Translations under genes and position numbers: made by a program
Part shown: piece by piece, positions 1-10,429 of the stretch
How positions within the stretch are numbered: the first letter of the stretch is position 1
Layout: each line of letters opens with the position of its first letter
Origin: Daucus carota subsp. sativus
Lineage: Eukaryota > Streptophyta > Magnoliopsida > Apiales > Apiaceae
NCBI RefSeq assembly: GCF_001625215.2
Contig: NC_030383.2
Span: 13,280,779-13,344,778, forward strand
Direction of reading: 5' to 3'
DNA length: 64,000 nt
The notes under the pieces: model-generated
The model's input: the letters and a program-made list of their open reading frames with translations, nothing else
Database searches by the model: none
What the model was told of the DNA's origin: nothing

Positions 1-1
1 T

Positions 2-427
2 GAACATAAGGCATATTGGGCTATTAAGAAATTCAATATGAGTCTTGATGAGGCGGGTTTGCATCGCAAGTTGCAATTGTCTGAATTGGAAGAACTACGC
101 AATGAGGCTTATGAGAGTGCTCGTATTTACAAGGAAAAGACAAAAGTGTTCCATGACAAGATGATTCACAGGAAGAATTTTGAGGTTGGACAGAAAGTTC
201 TTTTGTATCATTCTCGGTTACGTCTTTTTCCTGGAAAACTACGATCAAGGTGGATTGGCCCATTTGAAATTGTTGAAGTGTTTTCACACGGAGCTGTGAG
301 TATTAAAAAAGATGATGGAAATGTGTTTAAGGTGAATGGACATCGTCTTAAACCGTATTTGGAGGATCCTTCTAATTATATCAAGGAGAGTGAGACTCTT
401 AATGATGTGATTATCTCTGGTGCTTAA
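2..427 (+). CDS. Integrase C-terminal part of an Athila-like Ty3/gypsy retrotransposon (partial)
   Basis: The open frame enters from the left edge of the window and ends with TAA at 425-427. It reads through WAIKKFN, then a [13 protein letters not shown] segment, then [20 protein letters not shown] and [15 protein letters not shown]. In plant Ty3/gypsy elements of the Athila/Tat clade this order is the end of integrase: the tail of the catalytic core followed by the small barrel domain that binds DNA. Integrase inserts the cDNA copy into the host chromosome. There is no chromodomain, which argues against a chromovirus. About 50 bases after the stop comes a GGGAGGCAACCCAAG stretch, common just downstream of pol in these elements. 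The rest of pol lies left of the window. No break is visible in the part present. Confidence 0.88.
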   Translation, partial: EHKAYWAIKKFNMSLDEAGLHRKLQLSELEELRNEAYESARIYKEKTKVFHDKMIHRKNFEVGQKVLLYHSRLRLFPGKLRSRWIGPFEIVEVFSHGAVSIKKDDGNVFKVNGHRLKPYLEDPSNYIKESETLNDVIISGA

Positions 428-1025
428 ATTCCGCGGCATGATGTCTAGCCAAAGACGTTAAAGAAAAGCGCTTCTTGGGAGGCAACCCAAGCATTTTGTA
501 CGGTTAGTTATAATTTTATTTTAATTATTATAGTTCTTAGTAGTAAAATTATTAGTATTATATTTGTAGATTTGAACTTTTTATTCCCGCAAGGTGCCTT
601 GATAATTTTTGTGAAGTGTTTCAGGAATTTTTAGTGATGGCTTGGTCTGGAAATATTCAGGAAAAGAAAAAAAAATTGAAGGCAGATTTTATTTGTTTCT
701 GGAGCTCAGCTTCAAGTTTGTTTGAGGAACAGAATCTGAATACCGCCGTTTTCATTAACCAAGACGGGCGTTTTCATCAACTGTCCAGCTCTCGAAATTA
801 TATTTTTTTTCCTGACCACTTAAGTTTTTCTCGCGCGCATCCATTTCCAAGCAGATTGGCTGCACCGGCAATTATATTTAATAAATCGGGGGTTTTGAGC
901 GTCTGTCCAGCGTGTTCAAATTCTTCTCCCAAGCGGAGGCATGTGCAGGCCCATCAAGCAAAGCCCAGCGTCTCTGAGCTTGGCCCATGTTTGAGCCCAG
1001 CGCCCACTTCAGCTTTCTTGTTACG

Positions 1026-1335
1026 ATGCATCATTCTTCATGGCTTATCTTAATTCAGTACATGACATCCAACGGTCCGGCCCAACTTCTGGCCCATCAA
1101 TCCAGAATCCAGCCCGGTCCAAATGGTGTTTTTGCTCCTTTCTTTTGAAGCAGCTCACGTGAATTCTGTCCAGTGTGTATGCATAATTCTTCATGGCTTA
1201 TCTTAATTCAGTACATGACATCCAACGGTCCGGCCCAACTTCTGGCCCATCAATCCAGAATCCAGCCCGGTCCAAATGGTGTTTTTGCTCCTTTCTTTTG
1301 AAGCAGCTCACGTGAATTCTGTCCAGTGTGTATGC
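1026..1335. repeat. 153-bp tandem duplication
   Basis: Bases 1026-1182 recur at 1179-1335 with an offset of 153 bases. The copies differ visibly only near the junction. The unit includes CATGACATCCAACGGTCC and repeated GGCCCA words. The near-identity indicates a recent duplication within the retroelement spacer. Confidence 0.9.
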
Positions 1336-1360
1336 TTATGCAGGTAGAAATAAAAGAATT

Positions 1361-1432
1361 GTTACCGGAAGGATTTGAACCCTTGGCCTCAAGCCTGCAA
1401 AACAAGCTAATAACCACTCGGCCAACTACAAC
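1361..1432 (-). tRNA. tRNA-like sequence antisense to the retroelement (likely pseudogene)
   Basis: On the minus strand these 72 bases fold roughly as a tRNA. The acceptor stem has six of seven pairs. There is an A-box-like TGGCCGAGTGG as in Leu/Ser tRNAs, an exact B-box GGTTCAAATCC with a canonical TTCAAAT loop, and a TTTT run seven bases past the end that could terminate RNA polymerase III. The anticodon arm can form a 5-bp stem with loop GTTTTGC, which would place TTT at the anticodon, but the D-stem is poor and the T-stem has a mismatch. No intron or long variable arm is present. It is most likely a tRNA-derived pseudogene captured by the retroelement, possibly still transcribable. Confidence 0.5.
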
Positions 1433-1572
1433 ACTTGAAACATATGTCACTGCACTTCATTATAATTATTCAGGGCAGTTTTCTTAACTCTTCTTTTAGA
1501 TATTAATTAATCTATTATATTATATTATATTATATTATATTATATATTATTCATCGAGGACAATGAACCATC

Positions 1573-1584
1573 CAAGTGTGGGGA
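1573..1584 (+). other. Polypurine-tract-like motif, copy 1
   Basis: CAAGTGTGGGGA preceded by a CGAGGAC word about 20 bases upstream. This is the same arrangement as the true polypurine tract at 3297, so it resembles a duplicated second-strand priming site. Confidence 0.5.
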
Positions 1585-2207
1585 GGTGTTCTCAAGAATA
1601 TTATTATTATTATTATTTATATATATATTTTTAAAAATCTAAAAAAAAAATATGAAAATTTTAAAAAATTTTGTATATAATTATCTTGTCTCAAAGCATG
1701 TTTAGTGAGTACTTATACACATATTGTAGACTAATTTGCATGATTAATTCTGAGCATCATGTCCATGATAAAAATCATTCAATGCATGATAATTCCTTGT
1801 GTGTGCTTGCGAAAATTTTAAAACTTGAGATGCATCTTAGTCAATTTCTATGAGTAAAGCATGCTTTCACCTTGTGAGATTTTGAGCTTAATTTATGATT
1901 GATAATATTTTTATCAATCTAATTCTTTTGTTGAGTGGTGTTCATCATTTGGCTTGTTGCTCTAGAACTTGGTTTGAACCTTATTGAGATGAAATGTTAT
2001 CTGTATGCATGAAAATGATAAAGGCACTAGGATTAACCTCATCTATCCAAACAGTACCCGAGAATTATATCCTTAGTGAACCCTCTTGAGCTTGTATCCG
2101 TTTTTTTTTTGTTTATCGCCAATCTATGAATTTTGAGCCTACTTGTTTATTCTTGTCTTGATGACTAGTAGAGCATTTTTTGATTCATTGGAGCAGTGGT
2201 TAACATT

Positions 2208-2220
2208 CAAGTGTGGGGAT
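2208..2220 (+). other. Polypurine-tract-like motif, copy 2
   Basis: CAAGTGTGGGGAT, matching copies 1 and 3 but without the CGAGGAC word nearby. Confidence 0.4.
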
Positions 2221-3296
2221 TTCTTTGTCAAAGGGTGAAAGTTTGATGGGAATCAAGAAAAAAAAAAAAGAGACATGGAAAAAAAAAACAAAGTATCAAG
2301 TACTCCTTTGAGATCAATGAGTGGCAATTGCAATGTCATATGAAAAGGACGATCCATGTGCACGTGCTGGTATTAAGCACAATTGTACTAGAAATTAAGG
2401 GGATCAAATTAATTCCTCTTATTTTTCTTGGTGACTTTTCACTGCCCTTGGTTACTGGAGAAAAACTTGACTTTGAAAAAAAAAAAGAAAAAAAAGAAAA
2501 AGAAAAAAAAATAGCAAGTGGAGAATGTGTTCATTGGTGTTACAATGTGAAAGAGGGGAAGTACGGAATATGTACTTGGGCTTTAATGCTTGTGAAAGCT
2601 TGATCACCTTTTACATGATTCAATTCTCATGTTGAGTGCTTAATCAAAAGTGAACATTTTGCTCTATTAGTTATCGAGTTAGCCACTTGTTAGCTTATTT
2701 CTTTGATATCCTACCCCCTACCTAAGCCTCGTTACAACCCTTAACAAAGTCCTTTTGATTTGTGCGTGCATATATACAGAGTAGTGGAGATTTGGTAGAC
2801 AATCAAGTTTATGACAGTGCATGTCCATATTGATTGAATTTGAGTGAAACATTTACACCCAAACACTTGTGTGAATTGAGAGTAATGTGAGATTTTCTAC
2901 CCATAGCATGCTTACTTATTGGATGCGACTTTGATGTCTATTTCATGATATTTTTGTCTATATAGACACTGTGTGCATACTTGGATTGTTGTGTATAAAT
3001 GGTGCATAAGTGATAGTACTTGTACTTCCACACATGTTCAGATTGTTATGTAAGTGAGGTTTGCATATGTGGAGTACTATGATGATTTCTTTGCTTGAGA
3101 CTTGGTGATTAAAAATATTTGATTTTGTGGGTATATCTTCTATAAACCCTCACGAGACAACACTCGTCCTACTAGGGCTGCCTAGGGGTTTAACGGCTTG
3201 TTGCATACGCTCAATGCAATCGTGTCATCTACGAAAGTGATGTTAGTAGTTAGTAATATTTTTATTCTTTGTTTGCCCGAGGACGTGCAATATGCT

Positions 3297-3310
3297 AAGT
3301 GTGGGGATAT
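3297..3310 (+). other. Polypurine tract adjoining the 3' LTR
   Basis: AAGTGTGGGGATAT ends directly before the TG that opens the LTR at 3312. In Athila/Tat elements this purine-rich run primes plus-strand DNA synthesis. A CGAGGAC word lies about 20 bases upstream. Confidence 0.8.
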
Positions 3311-3311
3311 T

Positions 3312-4442
3312 TGATAAAGTATATATTTATATATATTTTAGATGATAATTGTTCTCATATTAGTTATATTTTGCATTCAATTGGACATATATTAATTATA
3401 TTTTAATATCTTATTGTAGGGAGCAAGGAATTCTAAATTGGAGAGGATTTGGAGCAAATTAGAAGAAAATTCGCAACTATTGGGCTACCCGCATTCGGAA
3501 TATTGTTTGGGCCATATCTTGAGTTTTAGAAGTCGGATTTGGGCGATTCAACAGCTCACGCGAAGATAATATAATTTTCTATCATTCTAGATGGGTCCAG
3601 ATATCAAAAGCCCGCTGAAACAGCCCAGGAACAGGGGAGAAAGTCAACTGCGAATTTTGACCTTTTGGAAACCCATTCAGTTTCGGAATTGCCTTGTATA
3701 TTCCTATTAGAATAAAAATACTTTTGTATTAGGTTTTATTAGATAGAGAATTACATACGTGCTACTGAGGAGAGCCACGGAGAAGAAGAGAAAGGATCGG
3801 TATTCTGTATCGATTTCTATTCTTTTTATGATTCTTATGTGTTTTACTATGATTATGATTGGCTAAACCTCGATTGTTGGAGGGCTGTTTTGAAGCCCTA
3901 AACTTTATGACAATGATATTTTGATTTTCCGAGATATGTTCTTGATTGCACTTATATATACGTCAATGCTTATAGATATTCTTGAATTAACTGTGGTATG
4001 TGGACATCCAATTCAGTTATGTGATTGATATATCTGTAAAGTCAATTAATCTTTCTATGTGGTCCATGGGATTAATTGTATCAGTGTGTAATCTGTTTAG
4101 CCTTTCTATGTGGTCCATGGGGTTATGCGGATAGCAGAGCTTGTTTCTATGTGGGCCATGACAAGTTCTCTATAAGTGTCTTTCAGTACATATCATAAGG
4201 GTTTCAGAGTATGTCATGGGTTTAGTGGTGGATTAATATGCTTTCCAACATGCTTCTTTAATTGTTAAAAACACATTTGCTTTAGTTTAATAATTAGTTT
4301 AATTAATAGATAAAACAAAATCCAATCGTTATTTCTTTGCAAAATATAAGTTAAGTGAGCCCTTGATTCCTGGCGTTGAACGATACCCTTACTTATTCTA
4401 TATTATTATCGGCAGAAAAAGGGTTTAAATTGAGTCACATCA
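3312..4442 (+). repeat. 3' LTR of the Athila-like element
   Basis: This 1131-bp LTR begins TGATAAAGTA after the polypurine tract and ends GAGTCACATCA immediately before kinase-gene sequence resumes at 4443. Start and end follow the TG...CA rule. The expected 5-bp target duplication on the right would be TTCAT (4443-4447); its partner is outside the window. The interior includes an AT-rich stretch around 3700-3760 that could hold the LTR promoter, and no coding frame. Confidence 0.8.
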
Positions 4443-6889
4443 TTCATCTCAAGATCGAGCAAAACATTGCTGGCTTTAAGATCCCTGTGTATGATCCGCA
4501 ATCTAGAATCCTGATGAAGATAGAGAAGTCCCCTGGCGATGCCATTAATGATGTTATACCGAGTAGGCCAGTCAAGCGTGTATCTTTTCGTCTTATCTAA
4601 TCAAAAGGTCATTAAAGTTAATCCAGTGTTGTGAAAACAAGGTGAAAATTATATGATTCAAAAATGAATACATGATCACTGTAACAGAGATGAAGTATAC
4701 CAAATATGAACGAGTCCAGGCTTTTATGGGGCATGTATTCGTACACCAACATTCTTTCTCCCTCCTGCACAGAGCAGCCGAGAAGCTTTACAAGATTTCG
4801 GTGCTGAAGTCGAGCAATGCATGAAACTTCATTTTTAAACTCTTTCAGCCCTTGCCTCGAATCCTTTGAAAGCCTCTTTACAGCTATTTCTTTTCCATCG
4901 TCGAGCATACCCTAAAATAAATCAATGAGAAACTGTCATCTTCTGTAATGGGATAAAATGACATTTTCTTTCGTCAATTACTCTAATCAAGAAGCAAGAT
5001 CATGGACCACGAGCTACACATCATATAATTTATGTTTCTGATTTCGTAAACAGTAATTTTATTTGTTGGGTTCTATACGATTAAGTTGACTTTTATCCTT
5101 GATCAGATGCTGGCATGACAATTACCTTATAGACAGGCCCAAAGCCACCTTCTCCAAGCATGGAGTATTTTGAGAAGCCATTGGTTGCAATATCTAAGGT
5201 TGTGAAGTCAAACAATGGCAACTCTAAATCCTCGGCACCCATCTCATTGCTCCCACCGTTTGCAAAATACGGGTTTTTTATCCCTGCAATTTCCATGTGC
5301 AAACTCATACAGTAAAGTAAAAGCATAAACTTGAAAATTCGAAAGAACACTGAATTATTGTAATACCTTCTCTGTGCTTCTTCTTCTTTTTGTTCCTGAT
5401 TACCCACAGGCATACACACATCATTGTTACCGTCATCAGAATAGCTATCAAAACGAACCATACTTTGGATCTCCCTTTTTTAGCTTCACAATCAACCAGA
5501 AAGTATATCAATTTACTAGATTCAACAAAAGAGGGAAAGACATATATGTAATAAGTAGTGCTGAAACAGCTAGTAAATGAAAACACTCAGAATACCTAAT
5601 TCAGATGCAGCCATTCTTATGTAAAGATCTTGACCATTCTCTTTCTGATATCTAATATCAATAAGCTCATTAAACCATAACAAGCATCCGCTTCCACTAC
5701 CTCTAACATCTGAATTTGCATAAGCTGTGCATGAGCAATTGGTCAAGCACACTTTCTCGCACTCACCAAGGCTCATATTCTTATCAAACCAAGAACGCTG
5801 AGAATCTGGTAATTTCAAGCCTGAATGTTTAACAAATCCATCTCCATTCTGACAACTCAGTTTTTCTTTCCTTGCACAGCCACTAGACCAGTCTGCAGCA
5901 TCCCATCCATTTTTATCTTTTGGCTGAAAACCATTGAAGCACATACACACAGGAGAAGTGTTAATGTTACAGCTCTCATAAGCCCCACATACGCTATAAT
6001 AATCACAATCATCTATTGGTGCAGAAGAATAAGGCTGCCAAATTTGAGATTTTTCAATCCATACCCATCTTTGTATATGACCAGATGGATTCAACACCCT
6101 CCTTGTATAAACTGAACTATTAACAGCTTCGTAAATATAATATAAGTCCTTATCGTTAGAAACAAAATCATACTTGTAAATTGGGTTGGGGCTCAAGTTG
6201 GGCGTGCCAGAAAATCTAAGGCCATTCCAAGGCCCCGCACGTGAATCTATAGCAGAACCTTTCCTTATCATTTGCTGTGGAAATCCATTACGTTCAATAT
6301 AATTTGTATATTCACCTGGAGATGGATCATCAAGACTCCTCCAAGAAGTGAGGTGTCTTTCTAGCCCAGTTTCCAAATTCCACCCGAGCTTAGCACCCGG
6401 TAATTCAGTGTCGCCAGGTTTATCAAAACTTTGCCACAGGTACTTGTCACTCTCACTTTCTTCTCTAATAACAAGATTCCCAGAATCCAGCAGCTGCACG
6501 ACAGGATTATTCACAGATGCCGTGGAGTTTGATGACCAAACCACATCATCAGAAATATTGAGAATGACAAGATTTCCGTTGCTGTTAAGTCTCAAGAGAT
6601 TTAATGAAGTATTAAGAGGAGCTTTCCTATTGGCAATCCACACAATTGTCTTTACGGCTATCTTCTTGTACCATATACCCACATACCGATTTGCAGAACT
6701 CCCTACAGTTACAAAGCCAAGCTCAAAATGACCACCAGATGAGACAATAGTGCTTCCATCATCTCTAAGGATTTGGTTGGGTCCTATTATGTCTCCGGCT
6801 GCTGCTACTTTACAGTTTAGTGAAACAGAAAATAACAAGATGCAGGATAAAAACAGCTTCAAAACTGTTGCAGAACTGCAGCCTTCCAT
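4443..6889 (-). pseudogene. SRLK-a: G-type lectin S-receptor-like kinase, truncated in the kinase domain
   Basis: Exons on the minus strand are 6889-5596, 5483-5367, 5283-5126, 4911-4701 and 4596-4443, and all inner junctions are GT-AG with matching phases. The product would have a signal peptide, a bulb-type lectin domain (EQ/NQILRDDG... ELGFVTVG), an S-locus glycoprotein domain (GPWNGLRFSG), an EGF-like Cys cluster, a PAN/apple domain (GECEKVCLTNCSCTAYA), a membrane span, a basic KKKKK stop-transfer run and a kinase N-lobe ([17 protein letters not shown]). It reaches the catalytic loop [11 protein letters not shown] and stops after LEM, where the Athila LTR begins. The DFG motif, activation segment and C-lobe are missing, so no active kinase can be made. 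The ectodomain frame is still open, and a secreted or membrane-anchored decoy is conceivable. It is closest to SRLK-b and -c. Confidence 0.88.
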
Positions 6890-6899
6890 TTACTTTGTA

Positions 6900-7202
6900 C
6901 TCCCTCCGTCTCAATTTATAGGTCCACTTTGGGAAAAAAATTTGTCCCAAAATACTTGTCCCTCTCTTCTTTCAATACAAATTTATCTACATATTAATTG
7001 TGACTGTTTTGAAACTCAACATTATTCTCATTTTTCAATGCACTAAATCTCTATATTTATTGTGATTTTTTTGAAAATCAACTATATTCTCACTTTTCAA
7101 TGCATTAATTAATGATACATGAGATAAGATTCTATCTAACCAACTTTTTTCTTAATATGCATGTTTATTCCAAAATGGACCTATAAATTGAGACGAAGGG
7201 AG
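6900..7202. mobile_element. Stowaway-like MITE 9 bp upstream of the SRLK-a start codon
   Basis: A 303-bp element with inverted ends (CTCCCTCCGTCTCAATTTAT / ATAAATTGAGACGAAGGGAG) flanked by TA on both sides (6898-6899 and 7203-7204). The corresponding positions upstream of SRLK-b and SRLK-c lack it. It carries no coding capacity. Confidence 0.88.
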
Positions 7203-7274
7203 TAATATTCTTTCACTTGTTGCTCAGAGAGATATAAAAAATCAACCGTTGTCTCCTTTATTAATGTCATTTAT

Positions 7275-7811
7275 GTAATATAAACATTGAATTCTATCGT
7301 ATGAAATTTCCAAGTGTTTCCTTTATTTAAGACTGCTATCTGTATGACTTGAATCCTACAGCTGACTGTGTAATATTATTGTGAAGTCACCATGCTGCAC
7401 TCAGTAAAATAATACCTCTATCATTTCTCAGCACCAAAACTTAGACCAACAGATTAATGTCATATACTCCCTCTGTTTTTTTTATATGACGCTTTGACTT
7501 TTGGCACACATTTTTAAGTGCTTTGACCGGGTAGTTAAAAATATTATTTTTTGAATTTTTTTTTCTAAATAAAAATTTTGATTATATACTATTATTCAGA
7601 AAAAGAAATTTTAAAAAATAATATTTTTAACTACCCGGTCAAAGCAATTAAAAGTGTGTGCCAAAAGTCAAAGCGTCATATAAAAAAAAACAGAGGGAGC
7701 ATGTAATATGAACATTGAATTCTATCTTATATCTTATGAAAATTCCAAGTATTTCCTTTACTTATGACTGTTATCTGCATGACTGAATCCTGCTGTTGAC
7801 TGTGTAATATT
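7275..7811. repeat. Imperfect direct repeat of about 105 bp in the SRLK-a 5' flank
   Basis: The segment 7275-7377 recurs, diverged, at 7703-7811 (shared words AACATTGAATTCTATC and GACTGTGTAATATT). The MITE at 7467-7699 and about 90 bp of other sequence separate the copies. The flanks of SRLK-b and SRLK-c have one copy. Confidence 0.75.
7467..7699. mobile_element. Stowaway-like foldback MITE
   Basis: A 233-bp near-palindrome starting CTCCCTCTGTTTTTTTTATA and ending with its complement ...CAGAGGGAG. Both arms share GACTTTTGGCACACA and ACTACCCGGTCAAAGC as inverted copies. TA precedes the left end; the right flank reads CA, so one target base has changed. Confidence 0.82.
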
Positions 7812-8119
7812 GCATTCTGATTCGTCCAAAAACTTCAAGATCACTTATTACAAATTTGAATCAAACTAATTAATCATCAATTAACTTAATTTATTTATGC
7901 CGTTGAAGTCGAAGATTAAAATTATTGAAAAATTATAATATAGGAGGATGGAGCTCATCCTGGCTTCCATATGATTACTAAAATTTGCTATTTGGCTCAT
8001 AGTATCATGGTAAAATATGATTTTGCTATAAACCAGTGATTCATGTAATTGTAAATAGTGATTTTGAAATAAGTTTTTTGTTCGCATGCTAATTTGGTTG
8101 GTATTTGAGTAAGACTATG

Positions 8120-8345
8120 GGGCCGTTTGGGTTAGTTTAAAAAAGTGACTTCTTGCTTAAATTAAAGAAGTGGAATAGAAGTGAGAAGTAAATAAGTTAA
8201 TAAAGTGTTTGGAAAAGAAGTAGAAGCTCTGATAAAGAAGTTAGTATTCTTAATTTCTTAAAAGTGCTTCTACTTATATATTTACACAAACGGATCAAGA
8301 AAAGTAGAAGCCAGAAGCAGCTGCTTCTTCTTCCCAAACCGGCCC
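8120..8345. mobile_element. hAT-like MITE with GGGCCGTTTGGG ends
   Basis: A 226-bp element whose ends are inverted copies (GGGCCGTTTGGG / CCCAAACCGGCCC). A diverged relative in inverted orientation lies at about 21283-21487. No clear 8-bp target duplication is visible. Confidence 0.6.
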
Positions 8346-9443
8346 TATATATGTATATTTGAATAAGTCCTTATTTTCGTCGAATAACGCTTGCCAAACA
8401 TGCCAAAAATATAAATAACTCACTTAGTGCCTTTTTTTCTTTGAAGTGCACAAAATATGGAAAATTTTTGCTACTAGGGATCTCAAACAAATAATTCGGA
8501 TACAAATCTGTCTATGTCTGTATCCAGCTCCGAAAATTCATATCTGTATCTGGATCCGAATCTGAAATTCGTATTCATATCCGAATTTTTCAATGGGTAA
8601 TATCCGATTCCGGATCCGATGGATACTATTCGGATATGGATAATGTTTGAATCTAAATTTGTTTTTCAATTAGAATTATTATGTTTATATTTAAAATTAA
8701 AAAATATAATAAATAATTAAAATTAAAATTTTTAAAATTGAGTTAATATTTAAATTCATTAAAGAATATTTATATTTGTTCAATGATTAATTTTATTTGT
8801 CTATAAATATAAATTTGTTATTTTTAAAATATTAAACTCAAATGATATTATGGTATGTGTCTATAATAGTTTTACAACTAAACAAAATTTGTATAAACAT
8901 ATTATTTTATAAGAGTTGAGTTATATGGAGTCCGCATTTAAGTTGGAGTATTAGAGTACCAATCATAATTTTTAATTTAGTTATATATAATATAATTGAT
9001 TATCCAGATTTATATATAACTTATCATTTATGAGTAGTCATAAACACAATTATTAATTAATCATTAACATATTTTGATCTTAATAATAATTAAGATTATT
9101 ATTCTGGTTATGAGTTATATTGCAGAATATTTGTGTCCTCCAATTTATAAAAGTACTTCTTCTACTTTTTAATTTATGGAATAAAAAAAATTAAAATTAA
9201 AATAACTAAATTATATTTTATCTAATTTTGAACTCCAATACTCTAATGTTTTGTGAACTCCATAAAACTTGAACCTGTTTTATAAATAATAGAAATATAC
9301 ACACTATAATTTCAGATATTATCAGATATGAAATGAATATGTCTATATTTATATTTGTATCCGGAATTATCGGATACGAATAATATCCACGTTGTCTCAA
9401 TTACGGATAATATTCATTTTATCTCGAATACAAAATACATATG
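8346..9443. other. AT-rich intergenic sequence, SRLK-a 5' flank
   Basis: No gene is visible. The first 110 bp resemble 28605-28690, which supports a shared block duplication. The rest contains many GGATCCGAAT/ATTCGGATAC-type words in both orientations around 8480-8640 and 9330-9430, suggesting a decayed inverted-repeat transposon. Confidence 0.6.
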
Positions 9444-9446
9444 TTA

Positions 9447-10019
9447 GGGCAAATCCAGCAGTGATCCAAAGATCCAAATTTGGGGCAAATTACCCCAAAT
9501 TCTCCTCCAGCAGTGATCCAAAAAGTAATCCAAATTTGGATCAGTGAAGAATACTGATCCAAATTTGGATCACCACTGTTCACTGATCCAAATTTGGATC
9601 ACCTACTTTATAATCAAATAATGATTTTGTTATTTCAAAATAGTTTGTGATTATTATTATATAATTAATAATAGTTTATAATTAATAATTAATAAAATTA
9701 ATGTTTTCGTAAAAACTTAGAATACTAGGAAAGCAAATTTCATTGAAATTAAAAAAAGAGTACATACATAAAGTAAAATTACAATAGAAATGACTAAAAA
9801 ACAGTACGATAAATAAAATTTTGATTTAATCAAACAGATTATTTCTGTTTCCTCCGAGATTATCAAAATATTGTCCGTAGCTATCATTTTGGGATCCTTG
9901 AGTTTCATCTTTTCTATGAAATCAACAAGCACGTTATTTTGTTTAATAATATTAACAATTAAATATATAATTTAAATACTAAATAATTTGGATCAGAATT
10001 TGAGTCATGCTGGAGTTGG
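9447..10019. mobile_element. Tourist/Harbinger-like MITE with internal GATCCAAATTTGGATC palindromes
   Basis: Ends GGGCAAATCCAGCA and TGCTGGAGTTGG are imperfect inverted copies, with TTA on both sides (9444-9446 and 10020-10022), as expected for PIF/Harbinger MITEs. The left part repeats a TGATCCAAATTTGGATCA palindrome several times (about 9530-9602). Confidence 0.6.
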
Positions 10020-10149
10020 TTAGAAATTTGGATCCGAATTTGAATCTGAATCAATTGGTTTTGGATTTTTGGATCAGAACTGCTAGATATCGAATTATTT
10101 GGACTTATTACTATCCTTTTTTCCTGAAAACAGACTAGCATACGTAGAG

Positions 10150-10429
10150 GCTATTACTAGACCTTAATATTGGTAGACAGTGGTACTTTCAAACCTGTAA
10201 GCAAGAGTTGTATTCTTTTTGTCTAGTAGCAGACGTCTCTTCCTGAGTGTTACGGTGTTACCAAGTTCCACACATTTTTTCTCCCCAAAAATCAACCAAG
10301 GGGATGACTTGCATTTCTGCGTCCTCTATTGACCGGATCCTTGTTCACAAATCTGTATATCAACTTCGTCCGCCCAATATTCCTGTTTTGTTTTGCAAAA
10401 TATCAAAACTTTTAAAGTGAAATTATAAT
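10150..10429. other. Left end of the SRLK-b duplicated block
   Basis: No gene is visible. From about 10183 the sequence matches the far 3' flank of SRLK-c (about 41266-41305 and 42070-42270), including AAGTTCCACACATT, CTCCCCAAAAATCA and ATTGACCGGA words in the same order. It marks the paralogous block, and the solo LTR interrupts it at 10430. Confidence 0.7.

Larger units (their letters stand above)
428..3296 (+). other. Non-coding spacer between pol and 3' LTR of the Athila-like element
   Basis: This 2.9-kb stretch holds no convincing protein frame. It contains a GGCCCA-rich segment (about 930-1330) with a 153-bp tandem duplication, an antisense tRNA-like sequence (1361-1432), simple ATT/TATAT and GAAAAA runs (about 1510-1620 and 2260-2510), and three copies of an AAGTGTGGGGA motif. 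Athila elements often carry a degenerate env-like region here; I see none that I can support. Confidence 0.7.
2..4442 (+). mobile_element. 3' part of an Athila-like LTR retrotransposon, inserted in SRLK-a
   Basis: The element consists of the end of integrase (2-427), a 2.9-kb spacer without a recognisable env-like frame, a polypurine tract (3297-3310) and a 3' LTR (3312-4442). Its right end falls exactly where similarity to the kinase exon of SRLK-a starts. The insertion is therefore inside the kinase gene, and the missing 3' exons of that gene should lie beyond the left end of the element, outside this window. Confidence 0.85.

Noticed and set aside
616..1053. A 145-codon open frame in the Athila-like spacer, possible env-like protein
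   Set aside because: No signal peptide, membrane span or motif; composition follows the GGCCCA repeats and the frame overlaps the tandem duplication.
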